From NCBI GenBank assembly GCA_934667505.1, contig CAKULY010000010.1:1-64000 (forward strand): a DNA stretch of 64,000 nucleotides, written 5' to 3'. Shown here one piece after another: positions 42,248 to 51,698 of the stretch (position 1 is the first letter of the stretch; the number at the start of each line of letters is the position of its first letter). The notes beneath the pieces were generated by a model, which was not told where the DNA came from, searched no databases, and was given only the letters and a program-made list of their open reading frames with translations. The DNA is from an uncultured Treponema sp. GTDB lineage: Bacteria > Spirochaetota > Spirochaetia > Treponematales > Treponemataceae. Position numbers and translations under genes: made by a program.

Positions 42248-43141
42248 ATGGCTAAGAATGGTAATAAAAAAAATAGCGGACTTCTTGTGGCAATCTTCTG
42301 CGTTGCCATTATAGTTTTAATAATGTTGTTCTTTATGAAAAAAGACAAAATTGTTGGCAACTTAAAAAAAACAAACTTTTTTGAACGGGTTGGCGTTTCT
42401 ACTCCAGAGTTTGTGCTGAATCATCCTGAAAATAGCGAAGAAACTGAAGAGCCTGTTGAAATTGATCTTACTGGGAAAATGTCTGAACCTGAAAGAACAA
42501 ATAAAAATCCTGCTGAAGCTAATAAAACAGAAAAAGAAAATACAAATAATTCTGCAAATCCAGGAGAAAGTCAAAGCGAAAGCGATAATTCAAAAAAAGG
42601 CTCAGATGAAAACAAGGTTGTGCAAGAAAATAGATTGGACGAAACCGAAAAAACGCGAAACGAAACTGTAGAAATCAAAAAGACTGAAAAATCTGAGCCG
42701 AAAAAAGAAGTTGCAACTACAAGAAAAGCGAGCCTTTGTTTTATCAGTATAGATTCTGACGGTTCTGTCAGCAGAAGAATAGTTCAACGTTCTATGCCAA
42801 AAACGGACAGCCCGCTTACAGAAAATATTAAAGCTCTGCTTAAAGGTCCTTCTTTAGAAGAAAAAAAGATGAACTGCATGACGCTTATTCCTGAAGAGAC
42901 TAAGCTTATTGGCGCTTCTGTAAAAAATGGAGTTGCAACTTTGAATTTTAACGAAAACTTTGAATTCAATACTTATGGCGTAGAAGGTTGCATCGGGCAG
43001 CTTATGCAAATTGTCTATACGGCAACCGAATTTTCGACTGTAAAAAGCGTTCAGTTTTTAATTGAAGGCGAAAGAAAAGACTATCTAGGAACAGAAGGGC
43101 AGTGGATTGGTTCTCCGCTCAGCCGCTCAAGCTTTAACTAG
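42248..43141 (+). CDS. Membrane-anchored GerMN-domain protein
   Basis: 297 aa: an N-terminal membrane helix (about 11-29), an acidic/Lys-rich, low-complexity linker (about 60-155) and a C-terminal GerMN domain (about 160-290) with LTENIKALLKGPSLEEKK, NGVATLNFNENFEF and the VKSVQFLIEG strand. GerMN domains occur in spore germination and many cell-envelope proteins and bind unknown ligands. A cell-envelope role outside the membrane is inferred. Its stop codon shares the palindrome CTAG with the stop of the converging gene. Confidence 0.8.
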   Translation: MAKNGNKKNSGLLVAIFCVAIIVLIMLFFMKKDKIVGNLKKTNFFERVGVSTPEFVLNHPENSEETEEPVEIDLTGKMSEPERTNKNPAEANKTEKENTNNSANPGESQSESDNSKKGSDENKVVQENRLDETEKTRNETVEIKKTEKSEPKKEVATTRKASLCFISIDSDGSVSRRIVQRSMPKTDSPLTENIKALLKGPSLEEKKMNCMTLIPEETKLIGASVKNGVATLNFNENFEFNTYGVEGCIGQLMQIVYTATEFSTVKSVQFLIEGERKDYLGTEGQWIGSPLSRSSFN

Positions 43142-44682
43142 TCTGTTTTGAACGAATCTTTTTTATCTAAGAGCATATTTTCGTAGCTTTTTTGAAAATA
43201 ACGCATAACGTTGTTTGAAGTTTTGCTTGTTACGGAATAGCCAAGAGAACAAGAAAGTGGAATTTTCTTTGTTTTTGAAAAGGCTGAGCAGTCAGATTTT
43301 ATATTCTTAAAGAATACAGAAATTTTTTCTTGAAAGTACATTGGTAAATAAAATAGAAAAACAGTTCCAGTCATGCGGAATATTTCTGTTTTATTTTTGT
43401 TTTGCATTTCTTTTAATGAATTTATATTTTTGTGCAAGATGTCTACAAAAGTCTTAATGTATGTGTCTCCTTTTGTAATTCCAAGCTCTGTATTTATTTT
43501 TTCTAAATTGTTTATAGAAGCACAGACTAAAAGAAATTGTGTTTTTGAAGTATTCGTGGTGGATAAGAATTTTTTTTCGAAAACAATTCTGTTGCTGCAA
43601 TTTGTTAAATTATCAGTGTAGGCTAAATATTCAAGTTGCTGCATTACATTTGTGTAAAATTCCATTTTAGAGATTGTCAAATAATAGCCAATAATATTGT
43701 TTGAATCATCAAAAATTTCTGTAAACACTGCATAGTAAAGGCGTTTGTCTTGCACTCCTGAAAGATAAAACACTTTTTTTGTATTGTCGTCATTCGGAAT
43801 CCCTAATTTTTGAAACTTTTCGTCAGGAAATAACGTTTTATACTCATCAAACTGACGGGGGAGAATTTCATAAGATTTAAAAAAGCTCTTTGCACAAGCA
43901 TTTGAATCTATGTAGATTTTATTCTTATTAAATATTATTACAGAATAGGGAGCGGAATCAAAAAATTGATTGTTAAAAAATCTATTCGTTTTATTTACAT
44001 CTTGAAAATAGACCGTTATAAAAGTTGTTAAAGTTATATTGAAATTGCCAAAAGTGTAAAAAAATTCTGTATACTTTTGAAAAGAATAACTGATTTCTTT
44101 GTTTACTGCAAATTTATATAAGTTTGAAGCTAGCAAAATCATTACAGCAAGGCTGTTTGCGATATATAAAAACCTTTTGTTTTTGCCAGGAAAAACGGAG
44201 CGATATAAGTATAAAAGTTCCGAAAAAAGCATTAAAAAAAAGCAGTACACAAGATGAAAATAGCTTGCTAGTTTAAAGGAGGTTTTTCCGTTTTCATAAG
44301 AAAAGAAAAAATTTGTGCCATTAAAAATAGCAAGAAAAAAATATAAAAAAGAAAAAATAATTGGAAACGATATTAAAAAGTATAGTTTCTTGTCATGATA
44401 TTTTTCTGGTTTTATACATATTCTGTATGCTGAAAGAAATAAAAAGAAAGCTCCAAATTCGCTTGTTACAAAAGCCAACGAACGAAATGTGATTAACGTG
44501 TATGGTTCTACAAAAAGATAGCGAATTCCGTCAAAAAGAAGCCAAGTTCCAATCATAAACTCGCCAAGGCTGCAAGCCATGCCTATAGAACCTTTTCGGC
44601 TTGATTTTGCAAAAAGAAATGCGAATATAAAGCATGTAAGAGAAATAAAAATTCTGATTATTAAACTAGTTGATTGTTCCAA
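43138..44682 (-). CDS. Multi-pass membrane protein with PAS-like region and degenerate GGDEF domain
   Basis: 514 aa starting with TTG one nt after the upstream stop. Seven hydrophobic segments cover about 8-225, in the style of the 7TM N-terminal region of some kinases. A PAS-like segment follows (about 245-340; PYSVIIFNKNKIYIDSNACAKSFF). The last 160 residues align with a GGDEF domain (YLAYTDNLTNCSNRIVFEK), but the signature is RMTGTVFLFY instead of R-x-GG(D/E)EF, and metal-binding residues are lost. It is therefore probably not an active cyclase, but could bind c-di-GMP or GTP or act as a scaffold. It follows the exported protein gene in the same operon. Confidence 0.75.
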   Translation of the reverse strand: MEQSTSLIIRIFISLTCFIFAFLFAKSSRKGSIGMACSLGEFMIGTWLLFDGIRYLFVEPYTLITFRSLAFVTSEFGAFFLFLSAYRICIKPEKYHDKKLYFLISFPIIFSFLYFFLAIFNGTNFFFSYENGKTSFKLASYFHLVYCFFLMLFSELLYLYRSVFPGKNKRFLYIANSLAVMILLASNLYKFAVNKEISYSFQKYTEFFYTFGNFNITLTTFITVYFQDVNKTNRFFNNQFFDSAPYSVIIFNKNKIYIDSNACAKSFFKSYEILPRQFDEYKTLFPDEKFQKLGIPNDDNTKKVFYLSGVQDKRLYYAVFTEIFDDSNNIIGYYLTISKMEFYTNVMQQLEYLAYTDNLTNCSNRIVFEKKFLSTTNTSKTQFLLVCASINNLEKINTELGITKGDTYIKTFVDILHKNINSLKEMQNKNKTEIFRMTGTVFLFYLPMYFQEKISVFFKNIKSDCSAFSKTKKIPLSCSLGYSVTSKTSNNVMRYFQKSYENMLLDKKDSFKTD

Positions 44683-44683
44683 T

Positions 44684-45769
44684 TTATTTTGTTTTATAGC
44701 TACTAACTATTTTATCAAAGTATTTTTTATTCTTCTCATAGATGTTTAAAAATGTCGTAATAGAAAAAAAAGAATATCCGTTTTCTAAAGGTGTTATGAT
44801 TTTTATATTTTTTGTAACTTCAGAAGTTTTTGAATCGTAAAAAATTCCTTCAATGATATAATTTTTATCTTTTTTGTTCCAATTAGAAGATTTTAGTTTT
44901 TGCCAATCTAAAAAGGTTGATTCAGAGCTTAAAAGCATTTGCCTGTGAATAAAGTTTAAATCCTCGTTCGGAAGATAAGCGTAGGCGACAATCGCATTAT
45001 CGCCATAAACGAATAGATTTTCCATTTTTTGAGTCCAGTTGTTATCCAAAACAAAGAACTGCCCGTCTGGAGTTTGAACTTCTTTTGAAGGAGCTTTTTT
45101 GATTTTTATGTTTTTATGTTTGTTGCTCAAGTTTGGATAAAAGAAGCCTTTAAAATTTTCAAAACTTTTATCTTCGTTTGAAGAAATTCTTCCTATTGTT
45201 GCAACTGAAAATACTTTTCTTGCTTCGTCTTCGTTGTAGATTGATTCAATGTTAAACAGAGGGATTATCGTACTCCAGTTGATTTGTGTTGTCCCTCCAA
45301 ATTGGGCAAAGTTTTCATTTGAAGTGATTTTTCCTGAAAATTCAAGTTCGTCTTGTGTGCCGGAAAGAACGTTGTTCTCTACAAGTTTTATGCGGCGAGC
45401 AGTAAATTCATATAGCAAATCGTGCATATAGTTTACAATTTCTAAATCTTCAGTTGTTAAAAGCTTGATATTGAGGACTTTTTCGCCTGTAAGTTCTAGC
45501 TTGTTCGCCTTCGGGTTTATTGTAAAAAAAATCTGAATTTCCTTTTCTGGCAGTTTTGCTTCTTTTTCTGCAGGCGCATAATATCTTGCAGAAAAAGTTT
45601 GCGGGTCGTAAGTTAAAAATCCAATGTAACTTTCGCGTTCAAAAGACAAATCTCTGTAATAAACATATTCACCAGGTATGTCTGGAATAATCTGCTTGAA
45701 TCCAGGAAGAGCAAAAATAGCAGAAAAAGAAATTGCTAGACTTGTAAAAAATATAATCAGTTTCTTCAT
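44684..45769 (-). CDS. Exported protein of unknown function
   Basis: 361 aa with signal peptide MKKLIIFFTSLAISFSAIFA, then a beta-rich body (GEYVYYRDLSFERESYIGFLTYD, about 33-55; IIPLFNIESIYNEDEARKVFSVA, about 185-207). No family recognised; it resembles conserved Treponema exported proteins. It starts one nt after the proS stop (TAATATG), so expression is coupled to prolyl-tRNA synthetase, and the degenerate GGDEF gene follows at once. Confidence 0.65.
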   Translation of the reverse strand: MKKLIIFFTSLAISFSAIFALPGFKQIIPDIPGEYVYYRDLSFERESYIGFLTYDPQTFSARYYAPAEKEAKLPEKEIQIFFTINPKANKLELTGEKVLNIKLLTTEDLEIVNYMHDLLYEFTARRIKLVENNVLSGTQDELEFSGKITSNENFAQFGGTTQINWSTIIPLFNIESIYNEDEARKVFSVATIGRISSNEDKSFENFKGFFYPNLSNKHKNIKIKKAPSKEVQTPDGQFFVLDNNWTQKMENLFVYGDNAIVAYAYLPNEDLNFIHRQMLLSSESTFLDWQKLKSSNWNKKDKNYIIEGIFYDSKTSEVTKNIKIITPLENGYSFFSITTFLNIYEKNKKYFDKIVSSYKTK

Positions 45770-45770
45770 A

Positions 45771-47582
45771 TTAGTTGTTCAAAGCGGCAAGCTCTGCTTC
45801 TACAATTTTTTTGATTTCTGAAGCTGCGTCTTCTGCCGGAATAAGTTTTGCTTCCGACTCTTTGCGGAGTTTTATTTCCACGTTAGGAAGATTTTTTTCG
45901 CCCACAACGACGCGGACTGGAATTCCTATAAGGTCAAAATCCTTGAATTTTACGCCTGGGCGTTCGTTTCTGTCGTCCAAAAGAACTTCGATTCCTGCGT
46001 CAGAAAGTTCATTGTAAAGTTTGTCTGCAACGTCTTTCATTGCGCCGTCGTATTTTACAGGGACGATTACAACCTGGAATGGAGCGACTGTCATTGGCCA
46101 GATGATTCCGTTTTCATCATGATATGCTTCGATGATGCTTGCCAAAGTTCTGTCAACGCCGATTCCATAACATCCCATTGTTGGAGTTACAGGTTTTGCG
46201 TTCTGGTCAAGGAACGAAACGTTCATTGCTTTTGTGTATTTGTATCCCAGCTTAAAGATGTGGCCAAGCTCGTTTCCTTTTTTCATGTAGAATGTTCCGC
46301 CACATTCAGGACATTTGTCTCCAGCCTTGCAAGTGCGAACATCTGCTGTCATGAATGGAGTGAAGTCGCGTCCTATTTCAATGTGTTTCAGGTGGAAGCC
46401 TTTTTCGCCTGCTCCGCCAATGCAGTCGTGCATTGAAAGTGTTGATTCATCTGCCAAAACAGGAATTTTTAGTCCGATTGGACCAACGAATCCGTGCGGC
46501 GCGCCAGAATATTTTAAAACATCTTCATCGCTTGCAAGTTCCGCGCCGCTCGCCTTTAAGACTGAAGCGAGTTTTGTTTCGTTTACGTCAAGGTCGCCGC
46601 GAATCAAAACGCACCAGAATGTTTCCGGATAATAAGTTTGTCCGCCTTCTGTTACGGTTTTTGCATTTTTATATTCTTCGTTTGCAGAAAGGTCGATTCC
46701 GCAGTTGTAAACTTTGTAAATCAAAGCTTTTAGGAATGTTGAGGATTTCTGGCTAAAGAATTTTTCCATATCTTCAATTGAAAAAACGTTCGGAGTTGCA
46801 ACTTTTTCTGTTGGAAGTTCAGTTTTTTTCTGAGGTTCGCCGTTTGTGTCTAATGCAACTTCTTTTTGGCAAGAGGCTTTCTCAACGTTTGCGGCATAAT
46901 CGCAGTCAGGGCAGAGCAAAAGCGTGTCATCGCCAATTTCGCTTTCAACCATGAACTCTTCAGAGCCTGAACCGCCCATTGCGCCAGTGTCAGCCTTTAC
47001 AGAAATTGTTTTTAGTCCGAGCCGCTTAAAAATTCTTCGATAAGCAGCAGCTGTCGCATTGTATGAGTCGTCTAAAGATTTATCGTTTTCGTCAAAGGAA
47101 TAAGCGTCCATCATGATGAATTCGCGTCCGCGCATTACGCCGTATCTTGGCCGGATTTCATCTCGATATTTTGTATTGATTTGATAAACTAAAAATGGAA
47201 GCTGCTTATAAGAAGAAAGTCCTTCGCGAATTAAAGCGGTAAACGCTTCTTCCGCAGTTGGAGAAACAACCATGTCTTGTCCAGCACGGTTTTGAGGTCT
47301 TAGCATTTCATCGTGCATTTTGTCCCAGCGGCCGGACTCTTTCCACAAGTCTCCAGGCTGAATAACAGTTGGTTTCATTTCAAGCCAGCCGGTTTTGTCT
47401 AGCTCTTGGCGGATAATTTCCTGTAGTTTTTTTAGCGAGCGAAAACCGAGCGGCATATAAGCGTAAAGTCCGTTTCCAAGTTTTCGGAGCATACCGCTTC
47501 TCATCATTAGTTTGTGGCTTGCGATAACTGCATCGTTTGGAGCATCGCGCAGTGTTGAAATAATAAATTTTGAAACTTTCAT
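45771..47582 (-). CDS. proS: Prolyl-tRNA synthetase, bacterial type
   Basis: Charges tRNA-Pro. 603 aa with class II motifs: LRKLGNGLYAYMPLG and KPTVIQPGDLWKESGRWDKM at the N terminus (about 32-80), RDEIRPRYGVMRGREFIMMDAYSF (motif 2, about 139-162), a large inserted editing domain (about 225-400), motif 3 CYGIGVDRTLASIIE (about 440-454) and the C-terminal anticodon-binding domain. This is the bacterial form with the inserted editing domain, unlike the short archaeal form found in Borrelia. Confidence 0.95.
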   Translation of the reverse strand: MKVSKFIISTLRDAPNDAVIASHKLMMRSGMLRKLGNGLYAYMPLGFRSLKKLQEIIRQELDKTGWLEMKPTVIQPGDLWKESGRWDKMHDEMLRPQNRAGQDMVVSPTAEEAFTALIREGLSSYKQLPFLVYQINTKYRDEIRPRYGVMRGREFIMMDAYSFDENDKSLDDSYNATAAAYRRIFKRLGLKTISVKADTGAMGGSGSEEFMVESEIGDDTLLLCPDCDYAANVEKASCQKEVALDTNGEPQKKTELPTEKVATPNVFSIEDMEKFFSQKSSTFLKALIYKVYNCGIDLSANEEYKNAKTVTEGGQTYYPETFWCVLIRGDLDVNETKLASVLKASGAELASDEDVLKYSGAPHGFVGPIGLKIPVLADESTLSMHDCIGGAGEKGFHLKHIEIGRDFTPFMTADVRTCKAGDKCPECGGTFYMKKGNELGHIFKLGYKYTKAMNVSFLDQNAKPVTPTMGCYGIGVDRTLASIIEAYHDENGIIWPMTVAPFQVVIVPVKYDGAMKDVADKLYNELSDAGIEVLLDDRNERPGVKFKDFDLIGIPVRVVVGEKNLPNVEIKLRKESEAKLIPAEDAASEIKKIVEAELAALNN

Positions 47583-47592
47583 TATATTTTCC

Positions 47593-48822
47593 TTAAATAA
47601 AGTGATTAATTCCGTGGTGTTCTATAAGTTTAGTTTTTACAGCTACAACGTAACTTCCAAAAATCGCAGTTAAGGCATCGAATGCTGCCGCAAAAGAACA
47701 GATTATTGGAGCCGCTGGTTTTAGCAAAAGAAAGCCAGTTTCAAAGCCTCGTCCGTAAATTGTACATAAAACTGAAAGCGAAACAAAAGCACCCCCTGCA
47801 GGAAGTCCTCCTAACAAAAACGAAATTCCAAAAGAAGCAAAAGTTATCCAAAGAATATCCAAAAATGGAATAGTCAAGCTTGAATAAGAACGCCAAATCA
47901 TTATAAAGCCGACTACAGTTACAAGTGCTGAACCGCCGCGTGCAAAGATATTAAACAGCGGAAAAGTTATGCCATTTATCCTTCGCCTGATTCCGATGGA
48001 TTCTTTTCCGTGCCGCATATTTATTAGCAAAGTAAGGTTTGAATCCGCAGAAAAGAATGCTGCGATTGCAGAACAGATGCTAGCATAAAGAATTCTGTAT
48101 GGGTGTGGGTCATGGCAAATATATCTTATTATGAGAGGATAAATCAGTCCCACAACAATTAAAAAATCTACAAGGAGAAGTAAAATCATTGGTGAAAAAA
48201 CACCGCTTGTTATTATGGCTCTAAATTTCGTTGTCCAAAAGCACAGAATTATTGCCATTCCATATGAAAGAAACTCTGTGAAGAAAACGGCAATATTGTA
48301 CATCAATTTTGAAAGGGAATCTGCAAGTTGAACTATAGGGCGGTATAAAACGTTGTCAGAAGCGGAAGCACCGCCAATAAGACCCGCAAATAGAAAACTT
48401 GCAAGCAAAAAGGAACCGTTTAGCAGCGATTCAATAGGCGAGTATGGAAAAAGAGTTCTGATTAAATTAGCTGTATTTAATGTTGCTGTTTCGGAAACTT
48501 TTTCTACTGTTATAGGGAATCTAGGAAGTCTAACTACGAGGATTGAAAGCAATCCCACAAGCGAAAGCAAGAGAGATGAAACAACGATTGTTCCGCCGGT
48601 CCAAAGCGCAGTTTTTGCAATCTGATTCGTCTCTCTAAGCTTGTTTACTGCCACTATGACTGTAAAGAACATTACTGGAATAGTCATGTAGCGGCCAAAC
48701 CGTATTACAAGTTCTGTTAAATATTCCAAAGCAGAAGAAATTGCTTCGTTGTTCGTAGGAAGAATAAATGCACACGCTACACCAAGTAAAGACGCAATAA
48801 GATATTTTATCCAAAGTTTCAT
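47593..48822 (-). CDS. Dicarboxylate/amino acid:cation symporter (DAACS family)
   Basis: 409 aa with the eight-helix plus hairpin layout of the GltP/DctA family; recognisable parts are TELVIRFGRYMTIPVMFFTVIVAVNKL (about 35-60) and FLLGGLPAGGAFVSLSVL (about 343-360). Takes up glutamate, aspartate or C4-dicarboxylates with Na+ or H+. Similarity to well-studied members is moderate; the substrate is unknown. The ATG at 48822 has no Shine-Dalgarno sequence and lies only 8 nt from a TATAAT box (next entry). Confidence 0.85.
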   Translation of the reverse strand: MKLWIKYLIASLLGVACAFILPTNNEAISSALEYLTELVIRFGRYMTIPVMFFTVIVAVNKLRETNQIAKTALWTGGTIVVSSLLLSLVGLLSILVVRLPRFPITVEKVSETATLNTANLIRTLFPYSPIESLLNGSFLLASFLFAGLIGGASASDNVLYRPIVQLADSLSKLMYNIAVFFTEFLSYGMAIILCFWTTKFRAIITSGVFSPMILLLLVDFLIVVGLIYPLIIRYICHDPHPYRILYASICSAIAAFFSADSNLTLLINMRHGKESIGIRRRINGITFPLFNIFARGGSALVTVVGFIMIWRSYSSLTIPFLDILWITFASFGISFLLGGLPAGGAFVSLSVLCTIYGRGFETGFLLLKPAAPIICSFAAAFDALTAIFGSYVVAVKTKLIEHHGINHFI

Positions 48823-48830
48823 AAACAAGT

Positions 48831-48836
48831 ATTATA
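48831..48836 (-). promoter_or_regulatory. TATAAT box 8 nt before the symporter ATG
   Basis: On the minus strand GATATAATACTTGTTTATG places a perfect -10 box eight bases before the start codon, so transcription would begin at about the ATG (leaderless). The -35 region is weak (TTTTAA). Confidence 0.35.
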
Positions 48837-48888
48837 TCAAAATATATTGATTCTTAAAAGGGGCTTGCAGCGTATGCTTGTTCTATGG

Positions 48889-50445
48889 TTAGAACTTAGC
48901 TTTTCTTAATCTTACGCGTTCAATGTCTTCGCAGAAAAGTTCTCGCAAGTCGTTTAGACCTAATGCCATTAAAGCCATTCGGTCAATTCCGATTCCCCAG
49001 GCAAGAACAGGAACGTCAATTCCCATTGCTTTTGTTACCTCTGGACGGAAAATACCCGAACCGCCAAGTTCGAACCAGCCCAAAACTGGATGCTTGATAT
49101 GAACTTCAACAGATGGCTCTGTAAACGGAAAATATCCAGGAACATATTTTACTTCCGTTGCACCTGCTATTTCTGTTGCAAACATTTTTAAGAAACCTAA
49201 AAGCGTCCTTAAATTTGCTTCTTTGCCAATTACAATTCCTTCTGTTTGATAAAAGTCGCTTAAGTGCGTTGCATCAACTTTATCGTAGCGGAAGCAGCGT
49301 ACTATTCCAAAGTATTTTCCAGGAATCTCTGCTTTGTGCAATTGATGGGCAGAAAGAACAGTTCCTTGAGAACGCAATATGAGCCGTCTTGTAAATTCTC
49401 TGTCAAAAGTATAATTCCAGCCGCGGCTTCCAGAATCTCCGCCATTTTCGTGAACTTTTGCAATGTTTGAAAGGTAAGGTTCTTCAATTGACTTTGCATG
49501 GGTAGGATTTTTTATTCTGTATACGTCGTGTATGTCGCGTGCCGCATGGAACTGAGGCATAAACAAGGCATCGCCGTTCCAGAATTCTGTTTCAACAAGC
49601 GGACCGTCAAATTCCTGAAATCCTAAAGAACACAATTTGTCTTTTACGGATTCAAGGAATTGCACATAAGGATTTGTTCTGCCTGGAATAATTCTTGCCG
49701 GCTGCAAAGAAATGTTATATGCTCGGAACGTGCCGTTCTTCCATTCGCCAGAAGAAAGCATTTTCGGTGTTATTTCTCCAATTTCGTTTCCTGTAATTCC
49801 AGCTTTTTTAAGTGCTTCCACAATTTGTTTTGCCGCTTCGACAATTTTATAAGTAACAGTTTCGCGTTCGATAATTTTAAAAGGACTGTCTGTAACGCCG
49901 CGCTTTTTTGCTAGCGTGGCAATGACTTCCTGCTCTTTTTGCGAAAGTTGAGACTTGTCGAGCAGTCCGTTTTCGGCAGCGCACGCTTTTTTTAGAAGTT
50001 CTGAAGTTACAGCAATTCTTTCTGGGAGGCAAGCGCCAGTATATTCAGCTTTTTTTTCTGCGTTCATTTTTAGAACGCCTTCTTTTGAAAGAGGACCGAA
50101 CGCGCTTCCGATGTCTTTTTGTTCAACGCCAATTTCTTTTGCAAGATCAGGCAAAGCCAAAGCACCTTTTTCTTTTAAGGTTGAAACCATTTTTTCTTCA
50201 ATGGTTCCATTTTTTGCAATGTTTCGACCCATGTCTGTAATTTCGTAGTAAGTATGAGGCGTCCTTGCAACTTCTTTTAAAAGACTTTTACCAGATAGCC
50301 AGGAAAAAGCCTGGTTTGCATGGCCTTCTTTGTAGCTAAGGTCTTTTATAAGTTTTTCAGAAGTAAGATTGTCTTTATCTGAATATTTAAGCAACACTTT
50401 TGTTTCAAGTGGATGTAAGTTTTTTATGATGTTTGAAATGTCCAT
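48889..50445 (-). CDS. pheS: Phenylalanyl-tRNA synthetase alpha subunit, archaeal/eukaryotic type
   Basis: Charges tRNA-Phe with PheT. 518 aa, much longer than the bacterial PheS (about 330-350 aa). The first 200 residues are winged-helix-like modules (LKYSDKDNLTSEKLIKDLSYKEG, IEEKMVSTLKEKGALALPDLAKEIG), as in archaeal and eukaryotic cytosolic enzymes, followed by the catalytic domain (FWNGDALFMPQFHAARDIHDVY, HQLHKAEIPGKYFGIVRCFRYDKVDATHLSDFYQTEG, GIGIDRMALMALGL). Spirochaetes are known to have acquired this type. pheT is not adjacent. Confidence 0.95.
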   Translation of the reverse strand: MDISNIIKNLHPLETKVLLKYSDKDNLTSEKLIKDLSYKEGHANQAFSWLSGKSLLKEVARTPHTYYEITDMGRNIAKNGTIEEKMVSTLKEKGALALPDLAKEIGVEQKDIGSAFGPLSKEGVLKMNAEKKAEYTGACLPERIAVTSELLKKACAAENGLLDKSQLSQKEQEVIATLAKKRGVTDSPFKIIERETVTYKIVEAAKQIVEALKKAGITGNEIGEITPKMLSSGEWKNGTFRAYNISLQPARIIPGRTNPYVQFLESVKDKLCSLGFQEFDGPLVETEFWNGDALFMPQFHAARDIHDVYRIKNPTHAKSIEEPYLSNIAKVHENGGDSGSRGWNYTFDREFTRRLILRSQGTVLSAHQLHKAEIPGKYFGIVRCFRYDKVDATHLSDFYQTEGIVIGKEANLRTLLGFLKMFATEIAGATEVKYVPGYFPFTEPSVEVHIKHPVLGWFELGGSGIFRPEVTKAMGIDVPVLAWGIGIDRMALMALGLNDLRELFCEDIERVRLRKAKF

Positions 50446-50541
50446 TTTATATTTTTACCTAATTACGCGGCTTCTAAAATTCAGCATTTTAGAAGCCATT
50501 TTAAAATAAGATGTATTAAATTATCGCTTAATAGCTTTGAA

Positions 50542-50946
50542 CTAACGAATTAATTTTACATGAGAGCATCTCTGCGCCCAGTTTATACCGCGGTCATCTT
50601 TAAAAAAACGTTCTCTGTCTTGTTCCATATATCTATAGTTCATGTAGCCATTTCGCTTGTCTTGTATAAAGTCTCTGAGGCAAGCTAGGATTGCGTTCAT
50701 CGCTTCGCCTTGGTCATAAGTTGTATACATGCTTGTGTAGTAAATTCGAATCTCATCCACACCTGGCATATATTCAATCTTAACTTTTGCAGTTTTATCT
50801 ATTACGTGCTGATTTTCAGGGACAATAACACGAGTTGAAAGATCAATTTTGGCATTTTCCGTAGAAAAATCAGAATTTTCTGTTTGCGCAAAAACGGAGC
50901 CAAAAATTAAAAATAAAGAAATGAAAGAGATAGCAACCTTTTTCAT
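50542..50946 (-). CDS. Small exported protein, unknown
   Basis: 134 aa with a signal peptide ending VFAQ and GGAGG before the ATG. The mature part (about 21-134) has one beta-rich region (RVIVPENQHVIDKTAKVKIEYMPGVDEIRIYYTSMY) and a basic, aromatic tail (GYMNYRYMEQDRERFF). No family recognised. Next to another exported unknown; both lie downstream of the diguanylate cyclase. Confidence 0.6.
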   Translation of the reverse strand: MKKVAISFISLFLIFGSVFAQTENSDFSTENAKIDLSTRVIVPENQHVIDKTAKVKIEYMPGVDEIRIYYTSMYTTYDQGEAMNAILACLRDFIQDKRNGYMNYRYMEQDRERFFKDDRGINWAQRCSHVKLIR

Positions 50947-50978
50947 AGTAATCCTCCAGGTAGCATTTGCACACGATT

Positions 50979-51698
50979 TTAAAATTGCGTGTACTTTAGT
51001 ATTCTATCCGTTTCTAAAAAAAAATCAAGTTCTACTATATATTGTCCTTCACTTATCCCGATTTTTGGTTCTTTGGTTATTATAAGTTTGCCGTCAATTT
51101 CTTTAGGCTTGTTCTTAATGATTTCCCTATAGTAACTTCTTATGGCGTTTTTTGCAGCTTCGCTTGCCGCCTTTTCAATTCCTTCAAAACCAAGAGAAAC
51201 TGGCGCTTTTCCACGTCCTTGGATTTTTTTTACATTTATTGTGTTCCAGGCATTAAAATACCAAATCATTTGAGGCGTTCGGTTAAATTCAATCCAGGAA
51301 TGCATAAAATTGTCTTGAATCCAAGGTGTTTTGTAAACTATAGGATTTTTTTCAAAGTCAATTTTATTAATGTCGGTTAGTTCAAAATATTCTGCGACAC
51401 GGCGCATTTTGTCGTAAGGCGTGTATGTAAAATTCCAGCCGTAAACCATTGCGTTTATTAAAAAAGGCGCTGTTTTTCTTAATTTTTTTATAGGAAAGTC
51501 AAATTGTCCCAAAGAAAAATCAGAGGCTTCTGCGGATTCCGGATAGGCATCTAGTTCCGCCCAAAGATGAATGCGAATAGTTTTTTCAAAATCCAAGGAT
51601 TGACAGAAAATATTAAATCCGCTTAAAAATCCAAATACAAGAATCAAAAAAAAATGAGTTTTAAAAGAGTTTTTTATAAACCAGAAATTAGTCTTCAT
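50979..51698 (-). CDS. Exported protein, unknown
   Basis: 239 aa with a signal anchor/peptide (about 8-33, FFLILVFGFLSGFNIFCQ). The body is rich in aromatic residues (HLWAELDAYPE, NAMVYGWNFTYTPYDKMRRVAEYF, SWIEFNRTPQMIWYFNAWNT), of unknown family and conserved-looking in Treponema. The ATG at 51698 overlaps the stop of the diguanylate cyclase by 11 nt, implying coupling. Confidence 0.6.
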   Translation of the reverse strand: MKTNFWFIKNSFKTHFFLILVFGFLSGFNIFCQSLDFEKTIRIHLWAELDAYPESAEASDFSLGQFDFPIKKLRKTAPFLINAMVYGWNFTYTPYDKMRRVAEYFELTDINKIDFEKNPIVYKTPWIQDNFMHSWIEFNRTPQMIWYFNAWNTINVKKIQGRGKAPVSLGFEGIEKAASEAAKNAIRSYYREIIKNKPKEIDGKLIITKEPKIGISEGQYIVELDFFLETDRILKYTQF

